A stretch of DNA of 37,535 nt, from NCBI GenBank assembly GCA_023391015.1, contig JAEWBT010000124.1, positions 1 through 37,535 on the forward strand, given 5' to 3'. This document shows, piece after piece, positions 7,776 to 16,597 of this stretch. The stretch's first letter is position 1. The number at the start of each line of letters is the position of its first letter. Origin of the DNA: Bacteroidota bacterium (GTDB lineage Bacteria > Bacteroidota > Bacteroidia > Chitinophagales > Chitinophagaceae). A program made the translations under genes and the position numbers. The notes under the pieces were generated by a model. It worked only from the letters and a program-made list of their open reading frames with translations. It was not told where the DNA came from and ran no database searches.

Positions 7776-7783
7776 CAAAAGTA
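7776..7783 (-). promoter_or_regulatory. -7 box of ribH
   Basis: TACTTTTG on the minus strand, 8 nt before the ribH ATG. No clear -33 element was seen. Confidence 0.45.
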
Positions 7784-7921
7784 CAGGTTCCGGTAAGAAG
7801 CCGTTTTAAGGAAAAAGTAGTTGTTCAGGAGGATACGAGCTAACCCTTAAACAGGTATCGTAAAGCGCGGATTTTCCGGAAATTTCCGGAAAAAAAGAAG
7901 GGTTAGGCGAGGCTATTGAGA

Positions 7922-9241
7922 CTATCGCACCCGACCCTCATCTGTCAAGGGCACGGGAGCTGCTTTCACTGGAACTGCCGGACGCGGACGGTAAAAAAGT
8001 AAGATTACAATGCCGCCCAGCATCAGGCATGCCGAAATAATCTCAGCCTGCGACGGATGCAGAAAGCCCCAGTCGTATTTGTAGTTCACCCGGATTTTTT
8101 CTACCAGAAAACGCTCCAAGCCGTTTAAGACCAGATAGATTCCAAACAGGTGTAGCGGTCGGCGGATGCGCTTGCGCAGGCCCCAGAGCAAAAAGAAAAT
8201 AGCAATGCCGGCCACCGACTCATAAATGGGGGTGGGAAAGACGCCCGTCGGCAACACGGCGCAGTAATCGCCTTCGCAGCCTTCGAGCGGAATGCCTACG
8301 TTGTTTACGTTTTTGGGGTAATTCATCGCCACCAGCCAGCGTGGAATGCCTGCCGGAGCGGTTACGTATTGGGCCGAAACACTGTCATTGGCAGCCTGAT
8401 CGCGGGCAAAGTTGGGGGCGTATTGCAGCACCGTTTTGTAGGCTTCCGGCTGCGTGGTGTGTTGCAGCGAGCCATCCGCTGCCGTGATGTAAGCACTGTT
8501 GATAATCCCCCAGTCGCCATCGCCGGCAAACTGACAGCCCAGCCGGCCAATGCCATAGGCGAGGATCAAACCGGGCGCGGTGGCATCGCAGAATTGCCGG
8601 AAATCCCAGCCTCTTTTCCGGCAATAAAAAAACAAGGCGATCGCGGCTACAATCAATCCGCCATAGAATGTGAAGCCTGCCGAAGCCAGCAGAGAAGCCG
8701 GATTGGCGACAAACTCATCCCAGCTTTCAAAAGCGTTGAAAATCTTGGCACCGGCAAAACCTGATACTGCAGCCACCACCAGAATCTGCGACATCCGTTC
8801 GTACGGATGAATCAATCGCTTTTTGACCTGCGGCGGTGTGTTTCCAATCTTTTTGTTGGCACTCCAGGTAGAATACAAACTAACCGCCGCGCCCAAAAGA
8901 CCGATGAGGAAGTTGCCATTTCCGGAAAAAATATAACTCATCGGGTCGGGCATGACTGCCGAATAACCAGTAATAATGCCGCCGATTTTATAGGCCAGCA
9001 AGAAATAGAGCACTGCATTGAGCGCTGCCTGCATTTGGGAAATCTTCTTGCCGATAACCACTTCTTCAATATCAGGCCGGAAAAAACCTTCCTTTTCTTT
9101 GCGCTTCAGCTCCAGGCTCAGCGTGGTGGCCGCAGCAATAAAGGACAGGGCCACCAGGAGGCCAAAAGTTTTGAAAAGGCCCAGCCACTGTGGCGGGTCA
9201 ATGCCGAGCGCGGCAACGAGGTAGCGGAAATCGGGGTACAA
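7922..9241 (-). CDS. lgt: Prolipoprotein diacylglyceryl transferase, long Bacteroidota form
   Basis: It transfers diacylglycerol to the lipobox cysteine of prolipoproteins in the inner membrane. The signature AYGIGRLGCQFAGDGDWG matches the Lgt GRxGNFxNxE region, and FYGGLIVAAIALFFYCRKR and GVFPTPIYESVAGIAIFFLLW are typical transmembrane parts. The product is 439 residues, against about 290 in E. coli. The extra length is an N-terminal membrane region and an insert of about 80 residues after the signature. Two starts are possible: TTG at 9241, giving (M)YPDFRYLVAALGI, or ATG at 9280, adding 13 residues and overlapping udp by 14 bp. TTG is preferred because it fits the family and a TAACTTCG box lies at 9262-9269, downstream of the ATG. 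Confidence 0.92.
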   Translation of the reverse strand: MYPDFRYLVAALGIDPPQWLGLFKTFGLLVALSFIAAATTLSLELKRKEKEGFFRPDIEEVVIGKKISQMQAALNAVLYFLLAYKIGGIITGYSAVMPDPMSYIFSGNGNFLIGLLGAAVSLYSTWSANKKIGNTPPQVKKRLIHPYERMSQILVVAAVSGFAGAKIFNAFESWDEFVANPASLLASAGFTFYGGLIVAAIALFFYCRKRGWDFRQFCDATAPGLILAYGIGRLGCQFAGDGDWGIINSAYITAADGSLQHTTQPEAYKTVLQYAPNFARDQAANDSVSAQYVTAPAGIPRWLVAMNYPKNVNNVGIPLEGCEGDYCAVLPTGVFPTPIYESVAGIAIFFLLWGLRKRIRRPLHLFGIYLVLNGLERFLVEKIRVNYKYDWGFLHPSQAEIISACLMLGGIVILLFYRPRPAVPVKAAPVPLTDEGRVR

Positions 9242-9261
9242 ACAGAAACGGTTTTGGGCGG

Positions 9262-9269
9262 CGAAGTTA
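9262..9269 (-). promoter_or_regulatory. -7 box of lgt (TTCG form)
   Basis: TAACTTCG on the minus strand, overlapping the last codon of udp. It lies between the two possible lgt starts and supports the TTG at 9241. Confidence 0.4.
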
Positions 9270-10148
9270 GAGGGCTTCAAACAAGGGCAGGCATTTGCGA
9301 ATCATCGCGTCCACAGCGGCGGCGCCGTCCTTGGTAAATTTTCCGGTGCTTCGCTGCGCTACAATCACCGAAATCGAAAGGCTGTGGTGGCCCAGCATGT
9401 TGGCCAGTCCGTACATCGCCGAGGTTTCCATTTCAAAATTGGCCACCAGTTCGCCGCGACACTCAAAGCTGCTGATGGCATTGATGAGATTGGGGTAGGC
9501 GAGCGGCAAACGCAACACGCGGCCTTGTGGCCCATAAAAACCGGGACAGGTAGCCGTCATTCCGGAATGAATGCCCTCGGAGAAATGGTTCCGCAGGCGG
9601 ATGGATCCTTCCACCACGTAGGGTTGAACGGGCATAGCTTCCAGCGCGGCATGCTTCACAAATTCACCCAGAATGTATTGCTCTTCCGGATTGGCTTCAT
9701 ACGCGTAATAGTGCATCAGGTTATCCAGGCCAATGCCGAAAGAGGAAGCCACCAGGCTATCGACCGGCAGTTCGGGTTGCAGGCCGCCGCAGGTGCCCAG
9801 GCGAACAATATTGAGACGCTTTTTTTCTGGCCGGATGGTTCGATTTTCAAAATCAATGTTAGCCAGTGCGTCCAGCTCGTTGAAGGCAATATCAATATTA
9901 TCCGGGCCAATGCCGGTGCTAAGGACGGTGAGTCTTTTATCCCCTACGCGGCCTGTGTGCGACACAAATTCGCGGTGAGCAGCCTTGTGTTCAATAGCAT
10001 CAAAGTAGCGGGAAACAGCTTCTACGCGGCCCGGATCGCCAACGGTGATGACCGTGTCGGCCAGTTGGTCGGGGTGGAGGTCCAAGTGGTAAATGGTTCC
10101 TTTGGGGGTGATAACGAGTTCGGAGGGTGCGATGGGGTCCGGCAGCAT
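9267..10148 (-). CDS. udp: Nucleoside phosphorylase, uridine phosphorylase-like
   Basis: It is a PNP/UDP family-1 enzyme that splits nucleosides with phosphate in salvage. The 293 residues carry the phosphate-binding GDPGRVEAV, then GIGPDNIDIAFNELDAL, VRLGTCGGLQPELPVDSLV and the C-terminal NFEMETSAMYGLANMLGH, which holds the ribose-binding Glu-Met-Glu of the family. Uridine is the most likely substrate, but the exact nucleoside cannot be fixed by eye. It lies upstream of lgt on the same strand and its end overlaps the lgt control region. A second, unrelated-type phosphorylase (punA) is at 34106-34939. Confidence 0.88.
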   Translation of the reverse strand: MLPDPIAPSELVITPKGTIYHLDLHPDQLADTVITVGDPGRVEAVSRYFDAIEHKAAHREFVSHTGRVGDKRLTVLSTGIGPDNIDIAFNELDALANIDFENRTIRPEKKRLNIVRLGTCGGLQPELPVDSLVASSFGIGLDNLMHYYAYEANPEEQYILGEFVKHAALEAMPVQPYVVEGSIRLRNHFSEGIHSGMTATCPGFYGPQGRVLRLPLAYPNLINAISSFECRGELVANFEMETSAMYGLANMLGHHSLSISVIVAQRSTGKFTKDGAAAVDAMIRKCLPLFEAL

Positions 10149-10176
10149 AGTGGCGGTTTTATTTTTAGCGAAAGGA

Positions 10177-10207
10177 TTTGCGAAGAAACGGATTTTGATT
10201 ACATTTG
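10177..10207 (+). promoter_or_regulatory. Promoter of tRNA-Cys
   Basis: TTTG (10177-10180), a 19-bp spacer and TACATTTG (10200-10207) are a full match to the Bacteroidota housekeeping promoter. The tRNA begins 12 nt later. Confidence 0.8.
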
Positions 10208-10218
10208 CAACCGCATCG

Positions 10219-10289
10219 GGTCACCTGGCCGAGTGGTTAGGCTCAGCTCTGCAAAAGCTGCTACAGCGGTTCGAATCCGCTGGTGACCT
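10219..10289 (+). tRNA. tRNA-Cys (anticodon GCA)
   Basis: The acceptor arms GGTCACC and GGTGACC pair fully, with discriminator T. The anticodon stem CAGCT/AGCTG encloses CTGCAAA with anticodon GCA, and the T arm is AGCGG-TTCGAAT-CCGCT. CCA is not encoded. It has its own promoter and terminator. Confidence 0.95.
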
Positions 10290-10297
10290 CTGAAATT

Positions 10298-10331
10298 AAA
10301 AATCCTTTCTGTTTTAGCAGAAAGGATTTTT
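10298..10331. terminator. Terminator of tRNA-Cys
   Basis: AAAAATCCTTTCTG and CAGAAAGGATTTTT form a perfect 14-bp stem with a 6-nt loop, followed by a T-rich run. It may also end the convergent gene at 10369-11058. Confidence 0.85.
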
Positions 10332-10368
10332 CTTTTTCCGGAAAAAAGCCGCATTTCAGCAAGAGAAC

Positions 10369-11058
10369 CTAGTTGGCCGCAGGCGGGCCAAAAAATTGGA
10401 AAATGCGCGCCGATAAAGCTGCGGCTGCATGGTTGTATGCAATCTGAAAACGCTTGGATCGGTAGTAATATACCCAGCGCGGATACCGCAAAGGCTTGGG
10501 CGTGTATTTGACACCCTTAATACGCTTCATTTTGTATGGAAACGGCTGAAGGGTATAATCCGTTAAAATCATGGAAGGATAAATCCAGGCCCGGTAATCA
10601 GCGCTGTATTGCTCTTGCGCACCATTGATATCTTCATGCACATCTCTGGGACGGGCGCGCAAGCCATATTGAGCGATCAATACTGCGGTATCTTGTGGCC
10701 CTATGGGTGCTTTCTCAATGCGCTGCAAATCGGGGGCCAGCAGCAGGTTATCCCAATTGGCACGCTCCCGCAAGGCATATGCCTGACTATCGGGCAAAAA
10801 ATAATAGGTGCCATAGGAATAATTATCCCGGAAATCCGAAATCATGCGCGCCCGCATCTCGGCGTAATCGCTGGTAAGGGCTTCGGCGGTGGCAAAGTCT
10901 CCTTGCTCTTTAAGGATTTTAACCCGCTGGGAGCTGTAAGGCAACAACACAATCAGTGCCTTAATAGGCCGGGGCTCAAAAGGCATCGGCTCCTGACCAA
11001 ATGTGTCGGCAGATCCAATCAACAGTAGCAGTAGAAAACAGAAAAAACGCTTCATCAT
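10369..11058 (-). CDS. Secreted protein of unknown function
   Basis: I do not recognise this 229-residue protein. It starts with a signal peptide (MMKRFFCFLLLLLIGSADTFGQ, likely cut after FGQ). The mature part has IKALIVLLPYSSQRVKILKE, an Asn/Tyr-rich stretch DNYSYGTYYFLPDSQAYALR and a basic, aromatic C-terminus with PLRYPRWVYYYRSKRFQIAY. There is no lipobox, transmembrane helix after the signal, or sorting domain, so it is probably periplasmic. It lies 89 bp after the DUF2723 gene with a terminator between, so it is probably transcribed on its own. No promoter box was found. Confidence 0.75.
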   Translation of the reverse strand: MMKRFFCFLLLLLIGSADTFGQEPMPFEPRPIKALIVLLPYSSQRVKILKEQGDFATAEALTSDYAEMRARMISDFRDNYSYGTYYFLPDSQAYALRERANWDNLLLAPDLQRIEKAPIGPQDTAVLIAQYGLRARPRDVHEDINGAQEQYSADYRAWIYPSMILTDYTLQPFPYKMKRIKGVKYTPKPLRYPRWVYYYRSKRFQIAYNHAAAALSARIFQFFGPPAAN

Positions 11059-11075
11059 ACTTTTCTTAAAAAACG

Positions 11076-11108
11076 AAAAATCCCCCGCAAAGTTGCAGGG
11101 GACTTTTG
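11076..11108 (-). terminator. Terminator of the DUF2723 gene
   Basis: On the minus strand CCCC-T-GCAA and TTGC-GGGG form a G+C-rich stem with one bulged base. A short loop and then ATTTTTCGTTTTTT follow. Confidence 0.7.
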
Positions 11109-11147
11109 TTTTTCCGGAAGGATAGATTTCAAACCGGAAAGATTGTT

Positions 11148-14100
11148 CTACCGACGAAGCATCGGCTGTGCTTTGGTCAGCATTGCCTGGAATTTCTGCT
11201 CTACCTGCTGAGCGTAAGCGGTATCGCCGCTTTGCTGCGCAACCTGGGCGATGGTGTTTACAATGCCGAGGTTTTGCTCAATATCACGCATACTACCGGC
11301 GCGGGCTTCTTCCGGCAGGCTAAAGATCCAGGCCATATCTTTTTCACTGTTGCGAATCAGCTTGTCAAAAATCGGTTTGCCTTTCTGCGGCGCTCCGGCA
11401 AGGTAGTAGGCACGGGCGATATAAAGCGTCGGACCATCGTAAGGCGCACTGCGCTCGGAGATGCCGTTCATCACTTTGTCCAGAATTTCTACCGCTTCGG
11501 CATTGCGACCAGCAGCGGCGAGGTCTTCGGCCACGCGCGAAACGTTGATACGATAGCCCATGAACATCAGCCGGTTTTTCTCATCAAAATAAACGTTGTT
11601 ACCGCTGGCATTCCCATAGGTGTACAGGTCTTTATACAACCGAACTGACTTGTCGAGGTCCACATAGCCGCCGTCGCGGGTAGGAGAGTTTTGTACACCC
11701 CGGCCAGCAAATGGCGTCAGTCGATAGACAGTGCCTTCCAGCTTCATGTATTCCTGCAATTGTCCGTACGTGCCGGTTTCCTGGAGGGAAGAAAAATAAA
11801 TCGGTCGCTTCCAGCCTTCTGCTGCCACGGCAGAGATAATGGCCAACTGTGCCAGTTCATCTTTTTGCAGCATGTCTTTTTGCAAGGTAAACCGCACGGG
11901 CTGCGAGGCGGCGGAGTCAGCTGTTGTAATGCCCATGCCGCGAAGTGTAGCTGCATCGGCACCCGGAATTTCCAGGTTTTTGGTGGGCAGGTAATTCACG
12001 CGCCGACCGCTGTTGTCCACCAGCTTTTCTGCGTCGTTGTCGGAGGTATAAAACTTCACGATTTCCGAAAGCGGGAAGAAACGGTCCTTGGGGATCGACG
12101 GGTTGTCGAAATAAAGGATGTAGTTATGGGAATCACCGATGTAGTCTTTGGGTTTCCAGGCCATCGGCACCGCGTCGGCGTCGTTGATTTTATAAGTCAG
12201 TTGGTCGATGTACCAGCCAATGCCGAGCAGCGAGGTGTTAATCACGCGCACGTCCGGACGAATGCCTTCCACTTCCTGTACATACCAGAGCGGGTAGGTT
12301 TCGTTGTCGCCAAAGGTGAAAAGCACGGCGTTTTTCTCGCAGCTTTCCAGCGTGTTGATGGCCGTAGCGCGGGCCAGCGTTTTTCCGGAACGGTCGTGGT
12401 CATCCCACTCCTGCGTAGCCATTAATACCGGAACGGCCAGCATGCTCAGGCCAATGGCACCGTAGGAAGCCGTTGCCGGACTTTTCACCACTTTTTGAAT
12501 CCAGTCATACAGCATCAACACACCCAGGCCAATCCAGATGGCAAAGGCATAGGTGCTGCCCGCAAAGGCATAGTCGCGCTCGCGGGGCTGGAGCGGTGTC
12601 ATGTTGAGATAGATGCCAATCGCAATGCCGGTAAAGAAAAACAGCGTAAATACCACCCAGCCGTCTTTCCGGTCGCGGTTGAATTGATACACCAAGCCCA
12701 TCACGCCCAGGATCAGGGGCAGGAAATACAATTGGTTGCGGGCCCGGTTGTTGGCATAGCCGTCGGCCATTTTGTTGATGTCGCCGAGGCCGCGAAGGTT
12801 GTTATCCACAAAAGGAATTCCGGAAATCCAGTTGCCGTTTTTGGCTTCGCCCTGTCCTTCATAGTCGTTCTGCCGGCCGGCGTAGTTCCACATAAAATAC
12901 CGCCACCACATCCAGTTCATCTGGTAGCCCATGAAAAACCGCATATTGTCGGCACCGGTCGGGCGCTCGCCTTCGGAAAGGCCCAGATAATTCCGGTAAA
13001 AACGAACGTGATTGGGGTCGTTAGAACTCCAGATGCGCGGGAAAGAACGCTGCTTGTCATCCTCAAAAGAATATTCCGGCTTGATGCCCACCTTGGCATA
13101 ATGGTCCTTGCCGTTAATCTGCACCTGCGCATACTGACTGCCGGCAGAATCCACAGCCGTTACCCGCGCGTCAAAGTCGGGGCCATAGAGCAGGGGTTGC
13201 TGACCAAACTGTTCCCGTTGCAGGTACGAAAGCAGGGTAAAGGTGTTGTCCGGGTTGGTCATATCGATCGGCACGTCGGCGCGCGAGCGGATTACCGGAA
13301 TCAGATACGAGCTAAACCCAATCAGGATAAAAATAGCCGCAAGGGTGGCCAGATTGCCGTAGTAAGATCCTTTTTTGCGCGTCCAGAACGTGAGCCAAAC
13401 GAGCAGCCCTGTCAGCAGAATCAGGAAGATAATGGCCCCGCTGTTGAACGGCATACCAAAGCCATTCACAAACGTCAGCTCAAACCAACCAGCGATAGCA
13501 GGCAAGCCCTGCAAAATGCCAAACTGCACAATACCCAGCACCACGCAGCTCAGAATAAAAGCCACAATTGCACCTGTGGTCGTTGCCTTATAACGGCGGA
13601 AGTAAAACACCAACCCAATGGGCGGGATACACAGCAGGTTCAGCAAGTGGATGGCCACCGAAAGCCCGATGAGATAGGCAATGAAAATAAGCCAGCGGTC
13701 GGCACCTGGCTCGTCGGCCACGCGTTCCCACTTGAGGATAGCCCAAAAAGTGAGCGCAGTAAAGAAAGAAGAAGTGGCATACACTTCCGCTTCCACCGCC
13801 GAAAACCAAAACGTATCGGAAAACGTATAGGCCAGCGCCCCCACCAAGCCGCTGCCCATAATCAGCAGGGTTTGGTTCCGGGTCGGCTCGTCCACATCGC
13901 GGGACAGCAGTTTTTTAGCGAAATAAGTAATCGTCCAGAACAAAAACAGAATGGTTCCCGCCGACATCAGGGCGCTTTCGGCGTTGATGAGCAAGGCTGC
14001 GTTTTTAGACGGCCCGGCAGTCATACCGTTTTCGGCGAAAAGGGCAAACATTCGTTGAATGAGCGCAAAGAACGGCGCACCCGGCGAGTGGCCGACTTCC

Positions 14101-14234
14101 TGCTTATAGGCAGTGGAAATAAATTCCCCGCAGTCCCAGAACGAAACAGTTCGTTCCATGGTCATCAGGTAAACGATGGCAGCAATGGCAAACGCTACCC
14201 ACCCAAAGATGTTATTGAGCTTCCGGTAATTCAT
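11148..14234 (-). CDS. DUF2723 polytopic membrane protein
   Basis: This 1028-residue protein belongs to the DUF2723 family, common in Bacteroidota and resembling GT-C (mannosyltransferase-type) glycosyltransferases. The N-terminal half has about ten or more membrane helices. An early conserved loop, RTVSFWDCGEFISTAYKQEVGHSPGAP, carries acidic residues of the type used by GT-C enzymes. The C-terminal third (from about residue 640) is soluble and ends in a helical, TPR-like region with ARAYYLAGAPQKGKPIFDKL. The ATG at 14234 (MNYRKLNNIFGW) is chosen; an upstream in-frame ATG at 14420 would add 62 low-quality residues. The transferred sugar and target are unknown. Confidence 0.9.
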   Translation of the reverse strand: MNYRKLNNIFGWVAFAIAAIVYLMTMERTVSFWDCGEFISTAYKQEVGHSPGAPFFALIQRMFALFAENGMTAGPSKNAALLINAESALMSAGTILFLFWTITYFAKKLLSRDVDEPTRNQTLLIMGSGLVGALAYTFSDTFWFSAVEAEVYATSSFFTALTFWAILKWERVADEPGADRWLIFIAYLIGLSVAIHLLNLLCIPPIGLVFYFRRYKATTTGAIVAFILSCVVLGIVQFGILQGLPAIAGWFELTFVNGFGMPFNSGAIIFLILLTGLLVWLTFWTRKKGSYYGNLATLAAIFILIGFSSYLIPVIRSRADVPIDMTNPDNTFTLLSYLQREQFGQQPLLYGPDFDARVTAVDSAGSQYAQVQINGKDHYAKVGIKPEYSFEDDKQRSFPRIWSSNDPNHVRFYRNYLGLSEGERPTGADNMRFFMGYQMNWMWWRYFMWNYAGRQNDYEGQGEAKNGNWISGIPFVDNNLRGLGDINKMADGYANNRARNQLYFLPLILGVMGLVYQFNRDRKDGWVVFTLFFFTGIAIGIYLNMTPLQPRERDYAFAGSTYAFAIWIGLGVLMLYDWIQKVVKSPATASYGAIGLSMLAVPVLMATQEWDDHDRSGKTLARATAINTLESCEKNAVLFTFGDNETYPLWYVQEVEGIRPDVRVINTSLLGIGWYIDQLTYKINDADAVPMAWKPKDYIGDSHNYILYFDNPSIPKDRFFPLSEIVKFYTSDNDAEKLVDNSGRRVNYLPTKNLEIPGADAATLRGMGITTADSAASQPVRFTLQKDMLQKDELAQLAIISAVAAEGWKRPIYFSSLQETGTYGQLQEYMKLEGTVYRLTPFAGRGVQNSPTRDGGYVDLDKSVRLYKDLYTYGNASGNNVYFDEKNRLMFMGYRINVSRVAEDLAAAGRNAEAVEILDKVMNGISERSAPYDGPTLYIARAYYLAGAPQKGKPIFDKLIRNSEKDMAWIFSLPEEARAGSMRDIEQNLGIVNTIAQVAQQSGDTAYAQQVEQKFQAMLTKAQPMLRR

Positions 14235-14579
14235 GGGGCGCAAAGAAAAACAGAAAAAGGGAGATAAAAGAACGAAAAGCCTAAATAAACGAAGGAAGGA
14301 GGTGGAAAGTATGTGGGGTAGTAGGAAAAAGCTTTGGCAAAGCCCGGAAAAGGGCGGTTGGGCGAAGGCGAAAAACCAGAATCCGGATTTCAAAGTCCAG
14401 GGAAACCAACCGGCTTTCATTTAAAAAGCCTTTAAAACCCTCAAAAGCCGGAAGAACGCGAAATACAGCGACACCGTGGTAAATCACAAGCCCCCCGCAA
14501 GTACATATGCAAACTAAAAACACTCAGAAGCCCTTTTTGAAGCCTCCGCAAGGCAACATATTGCTCGGAATGTTTTACT
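14235..14579. other. Intergenic stretch without a supported gene
   Basis: This is the region upstream of the DUF2723 gene. Short open frames exist, including one with a GGAGG-like sequence before an ATG at about 14310, but none looks like protein. A CAAAGAAA near 14239 is a one-mismatch -7 box for the minus strand. Confidence 0.5.
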
Positions 14580-14747
14580 GAAGGCTCGGAAGGTATTGCG
14601 GAAGGCTCGGAAGGTGCTACTGAAGGCTCGGAAGACACTGCGGAAGGCCCGGAAAGGATAGCGGAAGCTTCGGGAAGTGTTGCGCAAGGAGAGAAAAGCG
14701 TTGCGGAAGGTGGATAGGGGATTGCAGAAGGAAAATCGGGAAAGGCG
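14580..14747. repeat. Degenerate 21-bp tandem repeat, eight units
   Basis: Units start at 14580, 14601, 14622, 14643, 14664, 14685, 14706 and 14727, exactly 21 bp apart, around the core GAAGGCTCGGAAG. Units are close to identical on the left and decay to the right. The unit has no stop in several frames, so it makes open heptad-like frames on both strands. None has a convincing start or domain, and I treat it as non-coding. Confidence 0.85.
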
Positions 14748-14806
14748 CTGCGGGAGACCATAAGAGAATGGGCCTTCTCCTCCAGGCCATTTATTTAAGC
14801 CAATTC

Positions 14807-15256
14807 TCAAATCACCAGATTGGCTGCGTTGGAAAGTTGCCGGAAGCCAATCAGTTGTGCCATTTGCACCCCGTCCAGCCGCCGGAGCAGCGCCGCGTAA
14901 TTTTCGGCATCTTTTTCGGGAGTGTTGCTGCGCAACAGCCACATATAATCCAAATGAGGCAGCTCCGGAAGCAGCATTTCGCCGCCGCCTTTCAGCCGGT
15001 ACACGGTCATCTCCACCGCTTCGGCCTCCAACCGCTCCTGAAATACCGGAAAATATTGCTTGGGGCCGTCCTTTTGTCCGATTTGCATCCACAAGTCCTG
15101 CTCCGGCTCGCGGCGCAGTCCCAAGTCGAAGCAGTGGTTCAGCACCGCGCAAAACCGCGAGGGCGGCAGGGCGGAAACAACGCCGATAAGGGCTGCGCCT
15201 TCAAAGAAATCTTCTTCCAAAAGCGCGAGTTGCAATATTTGCTTTTTGGCAGCCAT
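14807..15256 (-). CDS. IPExxxVDY-family protein
   Basis: This is a 149-residue cytoplasmic protein of unknown function. The segment MLLPELPHLDYMWLL matches the IPExxxVDY signature that names this Bacteroidota family. The protein has no signal peptide or membrane segment and is rich in Leu and acidic residues. The start MAAKKQILQLALLEEDF at 15256 is supported by the spacing to the divergent SPFH gene. A TTACTTTG sequence near 15291 on the minus strand could be a -7 box with altered spacing. The 21-bp tandem repeat begins about 60 bp after its stop. Confidence 0.8.
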   Translation of the reverse strand: MAAKKQILQLALLEEDFFEGAALIGVVSALPPSRFCAVLNHCFDLGLRREPEQDLWMQIGQKDGPKQYFPVFQERLEAEAVEMTVYRLKGGGEMLLPELPHLDYMWLLRSNTPEKDAENYAALLRRLDGVQMAQLIGFRQLSNAANLVI

Positions 15257-15369
15257 AGAAAGGGCGCGGGTCTGGCTCGGAATTTCGCTGCAAAGTAAGC
15301 GGAAACGGTTAGCTTGCGGGGAAATTTGCCTTTCGCAACGCTTTTATAAACCCACATAGAATATCTTTT

Positions 15370-16308
15370 ATGAATCCCATTCCGCTAATCATCCTTGCTG
15401 TAATCGTTATCCTCGTGCTGAGCGCGGTGGTTACCGTCCGTCAGGGCACGGTGGCCGTTACGACCATTTTTGGCAAGTTTAGCCGCATTCTGCGGCCCGG
15501 TCTGAACTTTAAAATCCCCTTGATTGAAAAGATTTACAGCCGGATTTCCATTCAAAACCGGTCGATCGAACTGAAGTTCCAGGCCATTACCCAAGACCAG
15601 GCGAACGTGAATTTCAGCGCCATGCTTCTCTACGCGGTTTTCAACCAGGAGCCGGAAACGATTAAAAGCGTCGCGTTCAAATTTGTAGATAATCAATCGT
15701 TTATGCAGGCGCTGGTGCGCTCGGTAGAAGGTGCCGTGCGGGCGTTTGTCGCCACCCGCCGCCAAAGCGAGGTGCTCTTGCTGCGCACCGAAATCATCCT
15801 GCACGTCAAAGAACAGCTCGACCGCCAACTCGAAGACTGGGGTTATCACCTCATCGACCTGCAAATGAACGATATCACTTTCGACGAGGTGATTATGCGC
15901 TCGATGGCGCAAGTGGTGGCATCCAACAACCTGAAAGCCGCCGCCGAAAACGAAGGACAAGCCTTGCTCATCACCAAAACCAAAGGTGCCGAAGCGGAAG
16001 GCAATGCCATTAAGATTTCGGCAGAAGCCGAGCGGCAGGCGGCACAGTTGCGCGGCCAGGGCGTGGCCTTATTTCGCGAAGAAGTGGCACGGGGCATGGC
16101 CTCCGCCGCTCATGAAATGGAAAAAGCGCACCTCGATGCTTCGTTTATCTTGTTTTCGATGTGGACGGATGCTATCAAACATTTCGCCGAGGCGGGCAAG
16201 GGCAATACCATCTTCCTCGACGGCAGCACGGAAGGCATGGAGCACACCATGAAGCAAATGATGTCTTTGATGGGCAAGAAGGATGGAAACGCTTCGCGCG
16301 TTGGATAG
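15370..16308 (+). CDS. SPFH/band 7 membrane protein
   Basis: It is a stomatin/prohibitin-like scaffold protein of the inner membrane. It has 312 residues with one N-terminal membrane helix (residues 4-23, PLIILAVIVILVLSAVVTV). The band 7 domain follows (VRQGTVAVTTIFGKFSRILRPGLNFKIP to about residue 180), then a long helical Ala/Glu-rich segment that probably forms a coiled coil (LKAAAENEGQALLITKTKGAEAEGNAIKISAEAERQAAQ). The closest kind is the QmcA/stomatin subgroup. No NfeD partner gene is adjacent. The sequence TATCTTTT directly before the ATG resembles a -7 box and could mean a near-leaderless mRNA, with low confidence. Confidence 0.92.
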   Translation: MNPIPLIILAVIVILVLSAVVTVRQGTVAVTTIFGKFSRILRPGLNFKIPLIEKIYSRISIQNRSIELKFQAITQDQANVNFSAMLLYAVFNQEPETIKSVAFKFVDNQSFMQALVRSVEGAVRAFVATRRQSEVLLLRTEIILHVKEQLDRQLEDWGYHLIDLQMNDITFDEVIMRSMAQVVASNNLKAAAENEGQALLITKTKGAEAEGNAIKISAEAERQAAQLRGQGVALFREEVARGMASAAHEMEKAHLDASFILFSMWTDAIKHFAEAGKGNTIFLDGSTEGMEHTMKQMMSLMGKKDGNASRVG

Positions 16309-16309
16309 A

Positions 16310-16355
16310 GACCTGACAGGTCAAGGCCCGAAGGGACGCAGATGCCTGTCAGGTC
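16310..16355. repeat. Inverted repeat with ACCTGACAGG arms
   Basis: GACCTGACAGG (16310-16320) and CCTGTCAGGTC (16345-16355) are exact inverted repeats just after the SPFH stop. They may act as its terminator, though no T-run follows. The arm is shared with the hairpin family at 1873 and 28325. Confidence 0.7.
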
Positions 16356-16398
16356 AGAAAGGAAATACAGGTTTCCCGGAAATTTACCTCTTAACACA

Positions 16399-16441
16399 GA
16401 CCTGACAGGCATCCTCCGCTTCGCTGCGGACCTGCCAGGTC
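16399..16441. repeat. Second ACCTGACAGG inverted repeat
   Basis: GACCTGACAGGC (16399-16410) pairs with CCTGCCAGGTC (16431-16441) with one mismatch. An inner TCCGC/GCGGA hairpin lies between. It sits about 45 bp after the first copy, in the gap before purA. Confidence 0.65.
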
Positions 16442-16597
16442 GGGGATTTCCGGAAATTGTGCCCTGATGGGTGTCTTTCGTCTTGCTACTTGTGTCTTGA
16501 TACTTTCCCGGCGTTTCTTTGCGGCGTCGTTTCCCCGGAAATCCCGGAAAACGTTTCCTCTCAATTTTTTTTCAAGAACCAAAGCACCTTATAAACC

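Noticed and set aside
12495..14267. A 590-codon open frame on + opposite the DUF2723 gene
   Set aside because: It is antisense to a clear membrane protein and has shadow composition (His, Gln, Arg-rich, no domain).
14514..15152. A minus-strand frame reading the 21-bp repeat as FRAFRNT-type heptads
   Set aside because: Its first half is a frame shadow of the IPExxxVDY gene, and the repeat is open in several frames simply because the unit has no stop.
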